From contig NZ_JAMBOF010000013.1 in the NCBI RefSeq assembly GCF_023715485.1, positions 51,137 through 115,136 on the forward strand: DNA of 64,000 nucleotides, read 5' to 3'. Shown here piece after piece: positions 34,544 to 42,818 of the stretch (its first letter is position 1; the number at the start of each line of letters is the position of its first letter). Under the pieces are notes generated by a model, which was not told where the DNA came from, did no database searches, and saw only the letters and a list, made by a program, of their open reading frames with translations. The translations under genes were made by a program, and so were the position numbers. Origin of the DNA: Mesobacillus subterraneus. GTDB lineage: Bacteria > Bacillota > Bacilli > Bacillales > Cytobacillaceae.

Positions 34544-34564
34544 CTTTATTCCCCCTTTAGGTTA

Positions 34565-34580
34565 TTGATACCGCTTACAT
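34565..34580 (-). promoter_or_regulatory. CcpA cre site upstream of tctC
   Basis: ATGTAAGCGGTATCAA on the minus strand matches every fixed position of the Bacillus cre consensus WTGNAANCGNWNNCAW. It lies 22-37 bases upstream of the tctC start, where bound CcpA would block transcription when sugars are plentiful. Confidence 0.75.
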
Positions 34581-34589
34581 TTAATCTGG

Positions 34590-34608
34590 GTTGTCATAAC
34601 ATTATGAT
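34590..34608 (+). promoter_or_regulatory. Palindromic operator, tctC side
   Basis: GTTGTCATAACATTATGAT contains arms TCATAA/TTATGA. It agrees at 17 of 19 positions with the inverse-oriented copy at 35068-35086. Probable site for the HutC-type regulator encoded in the operon. Confidence 0.68.
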
Positions 34609-35067
34609 ATTTAATACGATATATCATTTTCAGAAATTATCAAATATTCAAAAAGTACTGTTATTTACTATTCTATCTTATAAATCAGGATAATTTATTA
34701 ATTTACTTCTATTTCCTTAATATTTTGACCTCAACGATTTTTAATACAAGTTGCTGTGCCCAGAATAAGAAAGGAATCGAAAAAAATGTTTCAAATATTT
34801 TTCTACGAGATTAGCAAGAATTGAATTAATTCAGTAAATGTTGGAAATTGCATTTATTTATTGTACTAAACATTGAAACTATTTTTTTTCCTATTTAACT
34901 TATGTAATAACCCAACTTGTATTAAAAATATCCACCATCAAAATAATAAGGAAATTTGAGAAATTGGTATTTTAAGTGGCTTTTTATTGAGTTTTTAATT
35001 AGTAACACCCAATTCTGAAAGTTTTATATTTTCGGAATATAGATTATGGTTTTCTTAGGAACAAAAC
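34609..35067. other. AT-rich divergent promoter region
   Basis: About 460 bases between the two operators, without a plausible gene. No near-consensus sigma-A promoter was singled out in this very AT-rich stretch. Confidence 0.6.
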
Positions 35068-35086
35068 ATCATAACGTTATAACAAC
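35068..35086 (-). promoter_or_regulatory. Palindromic operator, DHDPS side
   Basis: The minus strand reads GTTGTTATAACGTTATGAT, the counterpart of the 34590 site. It ends 39 bases before the TTG start of the DHDPS-family gene. Confidence 0.68.
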
Positions 35087-35125
35087 TTAAAAAAACAATT
35101 ATATTTTAATTAGGAGGAGATTTTT

Positions 35126-36043
35126 TTGAGCAGGAAGTTATCTTACATGAAGGGCATCCATTCGATTTTGACGACACCTTTAAATGAAGATCACACAGTT
35201 GATTATGAAGGTCTAAGAAGAAACGTAGAATTTGGAGCTGCTTCAAATGTGGAAGCTTTAATCATCCTTGGAACACAAGGAGAATTTTATGCTTTTGATA
35301 CAGAGGAAAAAAAAGAAATCATACGAGTAGCGGTCGAAGCGGCAGCTGGTAAAAAACCTGTGATTGCAGGTACTTCTGATAGTGGAACTTTCACTGCAGT
35401 CAAGCTTACACAATTCGCTAAGGATGTTGGTGCAGATGCCGTCATAGTCACTCCGCCCTATTATGCCGCAGTTTCTTTAGATAATGTGTATGCGCACTTC
35501 GAAAAGTTAAACCAGGTCGGTATCCCTATCGTCCTTTACAATGCACCTCCGCGCCAGGGTTACAACATTCCACCAGAATTTTTAGTAAAGCTTACTGAAT
35601 TAGAAAATATAGTAGCCATTAAACAGGCAACACAAAATATCGTAGAACAAGAAAAGACACTTGCACTATTAGGTGAGGAAGTCTCTGTATTCGGAGGTTC
35701 AGAAGCGTTTATGTATCCAGTATTATCAATTGGCCATTGTGGAACGTCGACCACAGCTGCAACATGCTTCCCTCAATATTTCGTGGATATGTATGAGGCT
35801 GTAGGGGCTGGGGATCACAAAAAAGCTAAGGCAATGTTTGATGATTTAGAGCCATTTAGAAGAGTATGTGAAAAGTTAGGTCATGCTGCAGTCGTAAAGT
35901 ACATTTCGGAGAAATACTTTGGTTTAGCAGGTGGTCCAATGAGACTGCCATTAAAAACACCTAGCTTAGAAGAACTCTCAATAGTAGATGATGTCGTGAA
36001 AAAATTAGGAATTGTAAAAGAAGACACTCCGCTAAATGCATAA
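35126..36043 (+). CDS. DHDPS/NAL family aldolase or lyase
   Basis: A 305-residue class I aldolase of the dihydrodipicolinate synthase / N-acetylneuraminate lyase superfamily. It has GTQGE at 49-53, catalytic Tyr138 in VLYNAPPRQGY, Schiff-base Lys166 in AIKQAT and GGSEAFMYP. The start is TTG with AGGAGGAGA upstream. Biosynthetic DapA is unlikely in a regulated catabolic operon; cleavage of a 2-oxo-acid intermediate to pyruvate is more probable. First gene of the plus-strand operon. Confidence 0.87.
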   Translation: MSRKLSYMKGIHSILTTPLNEDHTVDYEGLRRNVEFGAASNVEALIILGTQGEFYAFDTEEKKEIIRVAVEAAAGKKPVIAGTSDSGTFTAVKLTQFAKDVGADAVIVTPPYYAAVSLDNVYAHFEKLNQVGIPIVLYNAPPRQGYNIPPEFLVKLTELENIVAIKQATQNIVEQEKTLALLGEEVSVFGGSEAFMYPVLSIGHCGTSTTAATCFPQYFVDMYEAVGAGDHKKAKAMFDDLEPFRRVCEKLGHAAVVKYISEKYFGLAGGPMRLPLKTPSLEELSIVDDVVKKLGIVKEDTPLNA

Positions 36044-36057
36044 AGGAGATAAAAGCT

Positions 36058-36846
36058 ATGGACTTAGGTTTGAATGGTAAGGGAGTAATTGTACTTGCAT
36101 CAAGTTCTGGACTTGGAAAAGCGGCTGCTCTCGAGTTTGCCCGCGAAGGTGCCAATGTGATGCTTTTTAGTTCAAATGAAGATAAACTGGCAAATGCAGC
36201 TGAAGAGATAAGAAGTGAAACAACCAAAGATGTCTTTTACACTGTGGGTGATATTAAAGATCCTCATGATATAAAAAGAGTTGTAAAAAATGCTATAGAT
36301 CAATTTGGTAGAGTAGATGTTCTTGTAAATAATACTGGCGGCCCACCAGCAGGTACATTCCTTAATTTTGATGACGAAGCCTGGCAAAATGCATATAACC
36401 TTACATTATTAAGTTTTATTAGAGCGATCAGAGAAGTCATTCCGCATATGCAATCACAAGGTGGAGGAAGAATAATCAATTGTACATCTTCTTCTGTTAA
36501 AAGAGTTTTGGATAATCTGATACTATCTAATACATTCAGAATGGGTGTAGTAGGTTTGACTAAAACATTATCCCAAGAATTAGCCAAAGATAATATTTTA
36601 GTAAACGTAATTGCCCCCGGAAGAATTGCAACGGATCGTACCAAGTATTTGGATAATGTAAAAGCAGAGAAATCTGGAGTTACAACTGAAGAAGTTGAAA
36701 AACAAAGTGCTGCGAGTATTCCTTTAGGCCGGTATGGTGATCCGAGTGAATTTGCTAAAACGCTTGTTTTCCTGTGCTCAGAAGCTAATACTTATGTAAC
36801 CGGACAAACTGTTTTAGTAGATGGTGGTTTAGTTAAAGCCTTTTAG
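36058..36846 (+). CDS. SDR family oxidoreductase
   Basis: A 262-residue short-chain dehydrogenase with the cofactor motif ASSSGLGKA, NNTGGPP in place of the usual NNAG, and a C-terminal YVTGQTVLVDGG. The usual YxxxK catalytic pair is replaced by FRMGVVGLTK, as in the family annotated 3-oxoacyl-ACP-reductase-like with SSSVK and NTFRMGV, so the Tyr is absent at the normal place. It follows the lyase gene by 14 bases with AAGGAG. Likely catabolic; substrate unknown. Confidence 0.83.
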   Translation: MDLGLNGKGVIVLASSSGLGKAAALEFAREGANVMLFSSNEDKLANAAEEIRSETTKDVFYTVGDIKDPHDIKRVVKNAIDQFGRVDVLVNNTGGPPAGTFLNFDDEAWQNAYNLTLLSFIRAIREVIPHMQSQGGGRIINCTSSSVKRVLDNLILSNTFRMGVVGLTKTLSQELAKDNILVNVIAPGRIATDRTKYLDNVKAEKSGVTTEEVEKQSAASIPLGRYGDPSEFAKTLVFLCSEANTYVTGQTVLVDGGLVKAF

Positions 36847-36916
36847 ATTATTTGGGTAGAGGAAATTTCCTCTACCCTTCTTACACTATTTATAAATTAA
36901 TTGGAGGTCTCTTCTG

Positions 36917-37963
36917 ATGAAAAGCTTAACAGAGTTGCAACAACCTGCCAGTACCATTCCTCTACTATCTAAAATCCTCAATTCAAAGAATGTTCCTGGT
37001 GTCCTGCTTTTAGTGGCAATTGGCATATTATCTAATTCTCTTGGAAAAGATTATCCTCTAATTGGAGGAGCAGTAATTGCGATAGTTATAGGGATTTTAA
37101 TCAGACAGTTCTTAGGAGTACCAGTAATTTTTGCGGATGGAATTAGTTATACCCTAAAGAAGCTGTTAAAACTTGCTATTATTCTTCTTGGCTTTAGTTT
37201 CAGTTTTGCACAAATTTTCCAAGTGGGCTTAAACTCTCTTATAATCGTATTCGTGGCCGTAGTTGCTGGGATTACCCTTACGTTTTTCGTTGGAAGATTG
37301 TTTGGTTTAAAAGGAAATATCCCTCTCCTGATAAGCCTTGGGACTGGAATTTGTGGCGCAACAGCAATCGCCACGACAGGACCAATCATTAAAGCAAAGG
37401 ATGAGGATATCGTTTATGCAGTTAATACAATTTTCGCTTTCAACGTCCTTGCTGTTTTAATCTACCCATTGATTGGGCATTTATTATCGCTTCCTGATAA
37501 CCAATTCGGTGTTTGGGCGGGTACCGCCATCCATGATACTTCCTCTGTTGTTGCTGCTGGATATAGTTATAGTAATTCCGCTGGAGATGCATCCGTTGTT
37601 GTAAAATTAATCAGGACCTTAATGCTTATACCGGTTGCAGTCCTTTTATCGATTTATATCTCTGTTAAAAACACTAAGTTGGACAACGATAATAAAGTGA
37701 AAATTAGTAAGATATTCCCTTACTTCATATTAATTTTTGCTGGTGCAGCAGCTCTAAACACTGTCGTTCCCCTTCCGCAAACCTTTGTCGATACTTCTTC
37801 AGATGTTGCCAAATTTGTAATACTTATGGTCATGGCGAGTGTTGGACTTGGAACTGATTTTAAAAAGATTAAATCTGTCGGAATCCGCCCTTTAATAGTA
37901 GGTCTGCTTTCATCATTTATAATGGGAACAATAAGCTTGATTCTTGTAAAACTTTTATTTTAA
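36917..37963 (+). CDS. YeiH/UPF0324 family putative exporter
   Basis: A 348-residue membrane protein with about ten helices. The family stretch LISLGTGICGATAIATTGPI and the conserved AGTAIHDTSSVVAAGYSYS are both clear. Members are annotated as putative sulfate exporters and often accompany sulfonate or organic-acid catabolism. GGAGG precedes the ATG. Its place between an SDR and an AbrB-type permease suggests removal of a product of the pathway. Confidence 0.88.
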   Translation: MKSLTELQQPASTIPLLSKILNSKNVPGVLLLVAIGILSNSLGKDYPLIGGAVIAIVIGILIRQFLGVPVIFADGISYTLKKLLKLAIILLGFSFSFAQIFQVGLNSLIIVFVAVVAGITLTFFVGRLFGLKGNIPLLISLGTGICGATAIATTGPIIKAKDEDIVYAVNTIFAFNVLAVLIYPLIGHLLSLPDNQFGVWAGTAIHDTSSVVAAGYSYSNSAGDASVVVKLIRTLMLIPVAVLLSIYISVKNTKLDNDNKVKISKIFPYFILIFAGAAALNTVVPLPQTFVDTSSDVAKFVILMVMASVGLGTDFKKIKSVGIRPLIVGLLSSFIMGTISLILVKLLF

Positions 37964-38003
37964 CTTTGAGCGTAACAGATTTCTGTAAGAAAGGAATCTA
38001 TGT

Positions 38004-39044
38004 ATGTTTTTAAATAAGGTGGTATTTTTAGCAGCTTCATTATTAACCGGGGGGATCTTCACTTTGCTGAAAATCCCTGCAGGTTGGCTACTTGGTGCTT
38101 TGTGGTGTGGAATCCTAGTGAGGATGTTCCTTAAAGATTTGCCGTTTAGTTCAAGATTAATAAAAGTGTCTCAAGTATTAATCGGCATTGGAATCGGTTT
38201 AATGATAAAGGTTGAGTTCTTTTCTTCCCTTCTTCAATATTTCTTTCCATTTTTACTAAGCATTTCGTTAATGATCATTAGCGGTTTGCTACTGGGGATG
38301 ATCTTTAATAAATTATCTGGCCTGGATACAATTACTGCCTTTTTTTGCTGCATACCAGGGGGAGCAACAGAAGTAATAGCAGTGAGCAATGATTATGGAG
38401 CAAATGAGAAAATCGTTGCAGCCTTTCACAGTACTCGGATTATATTAATCGTTTCAATTGTTCCATTTCTATTATCCTTCTTTGTCAAAAGTAATTACAA
38501 GACTGAGTTCACAACATCTACTATTTCTATACTATCCCAGGACTTGATATTCATACTGGCAGGAATCAGTGTATCCGTTTCTTTAGCCTTTAAGTTCAAG
38601 ATGCCTGCGGGAGCTTTAGTCTTCTCTATTTTAACTGGCTTTATAATAAGTGTTTTTACTGGAGGTGATATACAGTCTCCGAGGATCATTTCAGGAATTG
38701 GCCAAGCTTGGATTGGGGGAATTATTGGATTACGATTTGATAAGGAAACTTTCATGTTAATTGCTAGGATTGGATGGAGTGCTGTTCTTGTGTTGTTTCT
38801 TTATTTAATAATAGGAATCGGCATTGCATTACTCTTCTATGTAATTACTCCTTTGGACATCGGCAGCAGCATTTTGAGTATCATCCCTGCAGGGGCAGTC
38901 GAAATGACCTCTATTGCATTGTTTCTTCACCTGGATGCTACTTTAGTAGCTTTTATGCAAGTCAGCAGACTAATTATTATGTTTTTAACTATGCCGAAAT
39001 TAATTCACCTGCTTATAAAGCACAATAACCTAAAAAATATATGA
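38004..39044 (+). CDS. AbrB family membrane protein (putative transporter)
   Basis: A 346-residue protein of the AbrB/ammonia-monooxygenase-like family (not the DNA-binding AbrB). It shows the duplicated module with GWLLGALWCGILV, CIPGGATEVIAVSNDYGANE and, in the second half, IIPAGAVEMTSIALFL. About ten helices. Presumed export or import of a small organic acid. It lies in the same operon as the YeiH gene and only a few bases before the VOC gene. Confidence 0.87.
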   Translation: MFLNKVVFLAASLLTGGIFTLLKIPAGWLLGALWCGILVRMFLKDLPFSSRLIKVSQVLIGIGIGLMIKVEFFSSLLQYFFPFLLSISLMIISGLLLGMIFNKLSGLDTITAFFCCIPGGATEVIAVSNDYGANEKIVAAFHSTRIILIVSIVPFLLSFFVKSNYKTEFTTSTISILSQDLIFILAGISVSVSLAFKFKMPAGALVFSILTGFIISVFTGGDIQSPRIISGIGQAWIGGIIGLRFDKETFMLIARIGWSAVLVLFLYLIIGIGIALLFYVITPLDIGSSILSIIPAGAVEMTSIALFLHLDATLVAFMQVSRLIIMFLTMPKLIHLLIKHNNLKNI

Positions 39045-39053
39045 GGTGTGAAA

Positions 39054-39440
39054 ATGATTAAAAAAATTGAGCATATTGCAATCATGGCTACAAACCTTGA
39101 TCATTCCATAAATTTTTACACTAAAATAATGGGGTTTAATTTACGCTCAAGAGGAACTAAAGGTAACAGAAGAGAAATAGCATTTTTGTATCTAGAACAG
39201 GATCAATCAGTTGAAATTGAATTAATGAACGACTTGATGCCCAACGGAGATTACTCAGAAAAAGGAATTGTAAATCACCTTGCATTCACTGTGGAAAACA
39301 TGGATCAGGCTATCACCCACTACAAAGAAAGAGGTGTAGTATTTGCAACAGATGAACCAACAGTATCCATAGATGGCACAAAGACAATATTTTTATATGG
39401 GCCTAATCAGGAATTACTTCAATTTGTTAGTAAGCATTAG
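39054..39440 (+). CDS. VOC family protein (glyoxalase/epimerase-like)
   Basis: A 128-residue vicinal-oxygen-chelate domain: IEHIAIMATNLDHSINFYTK at the start, then VNHLAFTVENMDQAITHY, with metal-ligand positions expected at the first His, Glu in VEIELMND, the second His and Glu in NQELLQFV. It could be an epimerase, lyase or dioxygenase-type enzyme. Start at the ATG after GAGGTG. Last gene of the plus-strand operon. Confidence 0.85.
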   Translation: MIKKIEHIAIMATNLDHSINFYTKIMGFNLRSRGTKGNRREIAFLYLEQDQSVEIELMNDLMPNGDYSEKGIVNHLAFTVENMDQAITHYKERGVVFATDEPTVSIDGTKTIFLYGPNQELLQFVSKH

Positions 39441-39479
39441 GGTCATACCTTTAAAAATTAAAAATTTAATTGAAATAGA

Positions 39480-39521
39480 AAAAGTCCTAACTATAGTGCA
39501 AATGAGTTGGGACTTTTTTAC
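39480..39521. terminator. Bidirectional terminator between VOC and tautomerase genes
   Basis: AAAAGTCCTAACT pairs with AGTTGGGACTTTT and is followed by TTTTTTA on the plus strand and a U-rich run on the minus strand. Confidence 0.85.
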
Positions 39522-39539
39522 TTTATAGATAAATTTCAC

Positions 39540-39740
39540 TTAATACCTCTCAGATTCTATCTCATCCTTCGTAACCCCGCCAACTCCCCAATATTTATGA
39601 GGAACCGTCTGGACAATCACACGAACTTGTTCAGGCTTCACCTCAAGCGTCTTAACTGTTGTCTCGGTGATTCCTGAAATCAATTCTTTTATCTTTTCAT
39701 CGCTTCTGCCTTCAAGGACCTGAACTTGAATGACCGGCAT
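39540..39740 (-). CDS. 4-oxalocrotonate tautomerase family protein
   Basis: A 66-residue protein whose second residue is the catalytic Pro (MPVIQVQVLEGR) and which ends with the family motif VPHKYWGVGG. After Met removal Pro1 acts as general base, converting 2-hydroxymuconate (enol) to 4-oxalocrotonate. AGGAGG lies six bases before the ATG; the longer reading frame to 39992 is an artefact. It follows the TRAP genes and completes the meta-cleavage pathway. Confidence 0.9.
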   Translation of the reverse strand: MPVIQVQVLEGRSDEKIKELISGITETTVKTLEVKPEQVRVIVQTVPHKYWGVGGVTKDEIESERY

Positions 39741-39764
39741 AATAGACCTCCTCTTCGACAAATT

Positions 39765-39790
39765 TCGGGTGGTGACAGGCACCACCCGAA
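39765..39790. repeat. Hairpin GGGTGGTGACAGGCACCACCC between dctM and tautomerase
   Basis: TTCGGGTGGT and ACCACCCGAA form a 10-bp stem around a six-base loop, without a T tract. It may attenuate or process the transcript between the transporter and the tautomerase genes. I recall the same short palindrome as an interspersed sequence in other Bacillus genomes. Confidence 0.6.
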
Positions 39791-39793
39791 CTC

Positions 39794-41074
39794 TTAGAAT
39801 CCTAGCAATCTTGGAATGAATAGTGTTGTTTGTTCCCAGTAGGTTACGAGGAATAGCATTGCGATTCCTAACAGCAGCATCGGCATGACTGCTTTGATTA
39901 AGCGTTCGAATTTTACTTCTGCAATGGATGAAACGATGAATAGTCCTGTTCCGACCGGCGGCGTCAAAAGCCCGATTGTAAGGTTGATACAAATGATTAC
40001 GCCAAAGTGGATCGGGTCAATTTGAAACCCTGTTACTAGAGGCATGAAAACCGGTACAAGGATAATCAATGCGGCAATACCGTCAAGAAGTGTGCCGACG
40101 ATCAATAAGAAAATATTCACTAATAACAAGAAGACGAAAGGATTATCAGAAATTGACAACATCGAATTTGCAATCAGCTGTGGGATTTGTTCAAATGCGA
40201 TCAGCCAGCCGAACAGGTTCGCCATGGCAATCAGGAATGTAACAGTTGCTGTGCCAATCACGGTGTTGACCAAGATTGAAGGTAAGCTCTTCCACTTCAA
40301 TTCCCTGTAGAAAAACATGCCAACAATAAATGCAATCATACTTGCCACTGCTGCGGATTCAGTGGCAGTAAATGCACCACTAAGGATTCCGACAGTAATA
40401 ACAAAAGGCACAAGCATGGCAGGCAATACTTTTATAAAAGAATCCCAGATTGCCGAAAAGCTTGCTCTCTCACTCCGCGGAAAGTTGTGCTTGTAGCCTA
40501 AATAAGCGATTAACGCGACAAATCCAATTCCAAAAATTGTTCCAGGAATGATTCCAGCCATGAATAGTCCGCCTATCGACGTTCCAGACAGTGTTCCATA
40601 AATGATAAAAATCATGCTTGGCGGAATGATCGGCGCAACTATTGAGGAAGCGAGGGTTAACGCTGAAGAGAATTCTCGGCTGTACCCTTCCTTTTCCATC
40701 TCAGGGACCATGACTTTACTCATCATCGCAGCCTGGGCATTCGCCGAACCAAGGATCGAAGCCAAAAACATATTGGCAATGACGGTAACATAAGCAAGTC
40801 CGCCACGGACATGGCCGACCAGCATTCTCGCAAATACAACCAATCGATTCGTGATTCCGCCGCTGTTCATCAATTCCCCTGTCAGCATGAACAATGGAAT
40901 TGCCAGCAATCCAAAATTCTCCATACCGGAATAAAGCCGTTGTGGCGTCGATTCCAGCAGCATCGAATTACCAGTAACCAAAAAATAAACAATTGTCGTC
41001 ATCCCGAGAACCAATGAGATCGGGATACCCATCAATAAAAATAGGATAAAGGCCAAAATTACAAGTACCATCAT
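39794..41074 (-). CDS. dctM: TRAP transporter large permease (DctM)
   Basis: A 426-residue membrane protein with about 12 helices. Landmarks are the PQRLYSGMENFGLLAIPLFM N-terminal motif, GSANAQAAMMSKVMVPEMEK, APIIPPSMIFIIYG and LTPPVGTGLFIVSSIAEV. It is the ion-driven permease of a tripartite ATP-independent periplasmic transporter, partner of the DctQ and DctP genes upstream. Its start overlaps dctQ by 4 bp. Confidence 0.93.
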   Translation of the reverse strand: MMVLVILAFILFLLMGIPISLVLGMTTIVYFLVTGNSMLLESTPQRLYSGMENFGLLAIPLFMLTGELMNSGGITNRLVVFARMLVGHVRGGLAYVTVIANMFLASILGSANAQAAMMSKVMVPEMEKEGYSREFSSALTLASSIVAPIIPPSMIFIIYGTLSGTSIGGLFMAGIIPGTIFGIGFVALIAYLGYKHNFPRSERASFSAIWDSFIKVLPAMLVPFVITVGILSGAFTATESAAVASMIAFIVGMFFYRELKWKSLPSILVNTVIGTATVTFLIAMANLFGWLIAFEQIPQLIANSMLSISDNPFVFLLLVNIFLLIVGTLLDGIAALIILVPVFMPLVTGFQIDPIHFGVIICINLTIGLLTPPVGTGLFIVSSIAEVKFERLIKAVMPMLLLGIAMLFLVTYWEQTTLFIPRLLGF

Positions 41075-41601
41075 TCTTCTTCACTCTCCTTTGCTGCTGC
41101 GTGGAGATTAGTGATTATTTCACTATCAATCGTGTGGTTATTCATGATTTCGATCAGATTGTTTAGTAAGTGAATGGTTGCAAACAGCAAGCCAATCGGC
41201 AGGATGGCATAAGGAATCCACATTGGCAGCAGGATGGCACTAGATTTCTGAATGGCAACCGTCGGTGAGCTAATCCATGTAAAACAATAGAATAATAGGA
41301 TTCCCATGAACAACAGCATAAATACATGGGCCATAGCCCCAACCCATTTTTGAGTCTGCTTTGGAAGCATATCAGTAACGAGCGTCACCGATGCCTGTGT
41401 TTTATATTTCAAGCCAAGGCTGCCGCCAATAAAGGTTATGTATATGAGTAAAAATATAGATACTTCCCCTGCCCAGAATAGAGGCTCCTTGAACACATAG
41501 CGGAAAACAACCGCAGCGGTCACAATCACGGCCATGGCAAACATGAGGATAATAGCCAGTTTCTTTTCGAAACTGGCTACCATATTGCTAACGTATTTCA
41601 C
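41071..41601 (-). CDS. dctQ: TRAP transporter small permease (DctQ)
   Basis: A 176-residue protein with four hydrophobic segments. It carries VVFRYVFKEPLFWAGEVSIF, the family signature of DctQ, and GGSLGLKYKTQASVTLV. It links the large permease to the solute receptor. Its 3' end overlaps dctM and its start follows dctP by 18 bases. Confidence 0.9.
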   Translation of the reverse strand: MKYVSNMVASFEKKLAIILMFAMAVIVTAAVVFRYVFKEPLFWAGEVSIFLLIYITFIGGSLGLKYKTQASVTLVTDMLPKQTQKWVGAMAHVFMLLFMGILLFYCFTWISSPTVAIQKSSAILLPMWIPYAILPIGLLFATIHLLNNLIEIMNNHTIDSEIITNLHAAAKESEEE

Positions 41602-41619
41602 GCATTTCCCTCCAATAGG

Positions 41620-42633
41620 TTATTTGCGGAATGTGTCGATGAATTCCTGGATCAGCGGATCAGTCGGTCCATACTTTTCATCGAATTGCTTGATATAAGG
41701 TTCAAACAGCTTTTGGTCGATTTCATAGATTTTCATCCCAGCATCGCTAAGTGTCTTTTTGAACTCTTCTTCCTGGGAAGCACGTGTCTCAGCTGAGTAA
41801 TCTGCTGCAGCCTTGATCGCTTCGTCGATGATTTTCTTATCAGCATCAGACATTTTGTCGTACTTGCCCTTGTTCATCATCGCCACAGCAGGCCATACCA
41901 TGTGGTTCGTTACAGCGCCGTACTTGGCAACTTCATGGTATTTATTCGTGATCGTTGCATCGAGGTCCATATCCATGCCATCGATAACTCCAGTTTGAAT
42001 CGCTGCGTATACTTCAGGAAGCGGCAATGACTCAGGAGAAGCTCCAAGTGATTTGTAGAAGTCTTGAAGCGGAGGGCTTGGAGTGACACGGAATGCCAGT
42101 CCCTTCATATCTTCAGGCTTCTTCACTTCTTTATCCTTGAACAGCATGACGCGGTTTCCGGCAAACACGTAATCAAGCCCTTTAATACCCTGGCCATCGA
42201 GTGTGCCGAGAATCTTTTTCGCGATTTCAGTATCGCGTGCAGCGTTTGTTTCTTTTAAATCTTCAAACGCATATGGCGCGAACCATGCAGTGAATGCCGG
42301 TGCACGTGAACTCATATAGGCAGCGGTGATGAAGCCGAAATCGACTGATCCGGATGAGATTTGCTGAACCATATCCGCTTCCGTCCCCAGCTGGCTAGCA
42401 GGGTAGATTTCCACCTGCATTCTTCCATCAGAACGCTTATCCAATTCTTCTTTGAATTTCTCTGCGGCCTTATGCCACATATGATCTGTTGGGGTAATGT
42501 GCGCTAGCTTGAATGTGTACTTCTCACCAGATTCACTTGCTGGCTTCGCATCCGTATCGCTGCTGCAAGCCGCAGTTGTCAAAATCAGTACAAAGATTAA
42601 TAGTGTAAGTCCATACTTCCTTAACCCTTTCAT
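41620..42633 (-). CDS. dctP: TRAP transporter solute-binding lipoprotein (DctP)
   Basis: A 337-residue receptor with lipobox TTAAC (C23) and the DctP fold motifs FKLAHITPTDHMWHKAA, GTEADMVQQISSGSVDFGF and the Arg region GLAFRVTPSP that binds the substrate carboxylate. The ATG at 42633 is chosen (GGGGTG upstream); the reading frame runs on to 42798 through the promoter region. In this context the probable ligand is anthranilate or another aromatic acid, inferred from position only. Upstream lie a cre site and a Crp/Fnr-type palindrome. Confidence 0.88.
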   Translation of the reverse strand: MKGLRKYGLTLLIFVLILTTAACSSDTDAKPASESGEKYTFKLAHITPTDHMWHKAAEKFKEELDKRSDGRMQVEIYPASQLGTEADMVQQISSGSVDFGFITAAYMSSRAPAFTAWFAPYAFEDLKETNAARDTEIAKKILGTLDGQGIKGLDYVFAGNRVMLFKDKEVKKPEDMKGLAFRVTPSPPLQDFYKSLGASPESLPLPEVYAAIQTGVIDGMDMDLDATITNKYHEVAKYGAVTNHMVWPAVAMMNKGKYDKMSDADKKIIDEAIKAAADYSAETRASQEEEFKKTLSDAGMKIYEIDQKLFEPYIKQFDEKYGPTDPLIQEFIDTFRK

Positions 42634-42656
42634 TTTCCGCACCCCTTTTATCTTCT

Positions 42657-42672
42657 TTGTAAACGCTCTCAT
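42657..42672 (+). promoter_or_regulatory. CcpA cre site upstream of dctP
   Basis: TTGTAAACGCTCTCAT fits all fixed positions of the cre consensus WTGNAANCGNWNNCAW and lies 24-39 bases upstream of the dctP start. Confidence 0.75.
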
Positions 42673-42696
42673 AAATGTTCCCAAGCTGTCTCTTAC

Positions 42697-42733
42697 TGTG
42701 ATTATAATCACTTTCATTCCGTGAAAGTGTAAA
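42697..42733. promoter_or_regulatory. Crp/Fnr-type palindrome and second inverted repeat before dctP
   Basis: TGTGATTATAATCACT has the TGTGA-N6-TCAC form of Crp/Fnr sites, and its 14-base core GTGATTATAATCAC is a perfect palindrome. Overlapping it, CACTTTCA and TGAAAGTG (42709-42729) form a second inverted repeat. TATAAT is inside the first; a TTTACA 21 bases from it is too far for a standard -35, as expected for an activated promoter. Confidence 0.65.
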
Positions 42734-42785
42734 GTGGTTAACATAGAATGTAATTTTATCTTTATATTTTGAATATTCCAACACT

Positions 42786-42818
42786 CAAAAGAAGACACTT
42801 AGTCATGAAAACTAAGTG
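42786..42818 (-). terminator. Hairpin at the end of the decarboxylase gene
   Basis: CACTTAGT and ACTAAGTG form an 8-bp stem that includes the TAG stop codon, followed on the minus strand by TCTTCTTTT. Probably a weak terminator separating the pathway genes from the TRAP unit. Confidence 0.6.

Noticed and set aside
39741..39992. N-terminal extension of the tautomerase frame
   Set aside because: The catalytic proline must follow the initiator Met, and AGGAGG stands directly before the internal ATG. The upstream part overlaps dctM and a hairpin.
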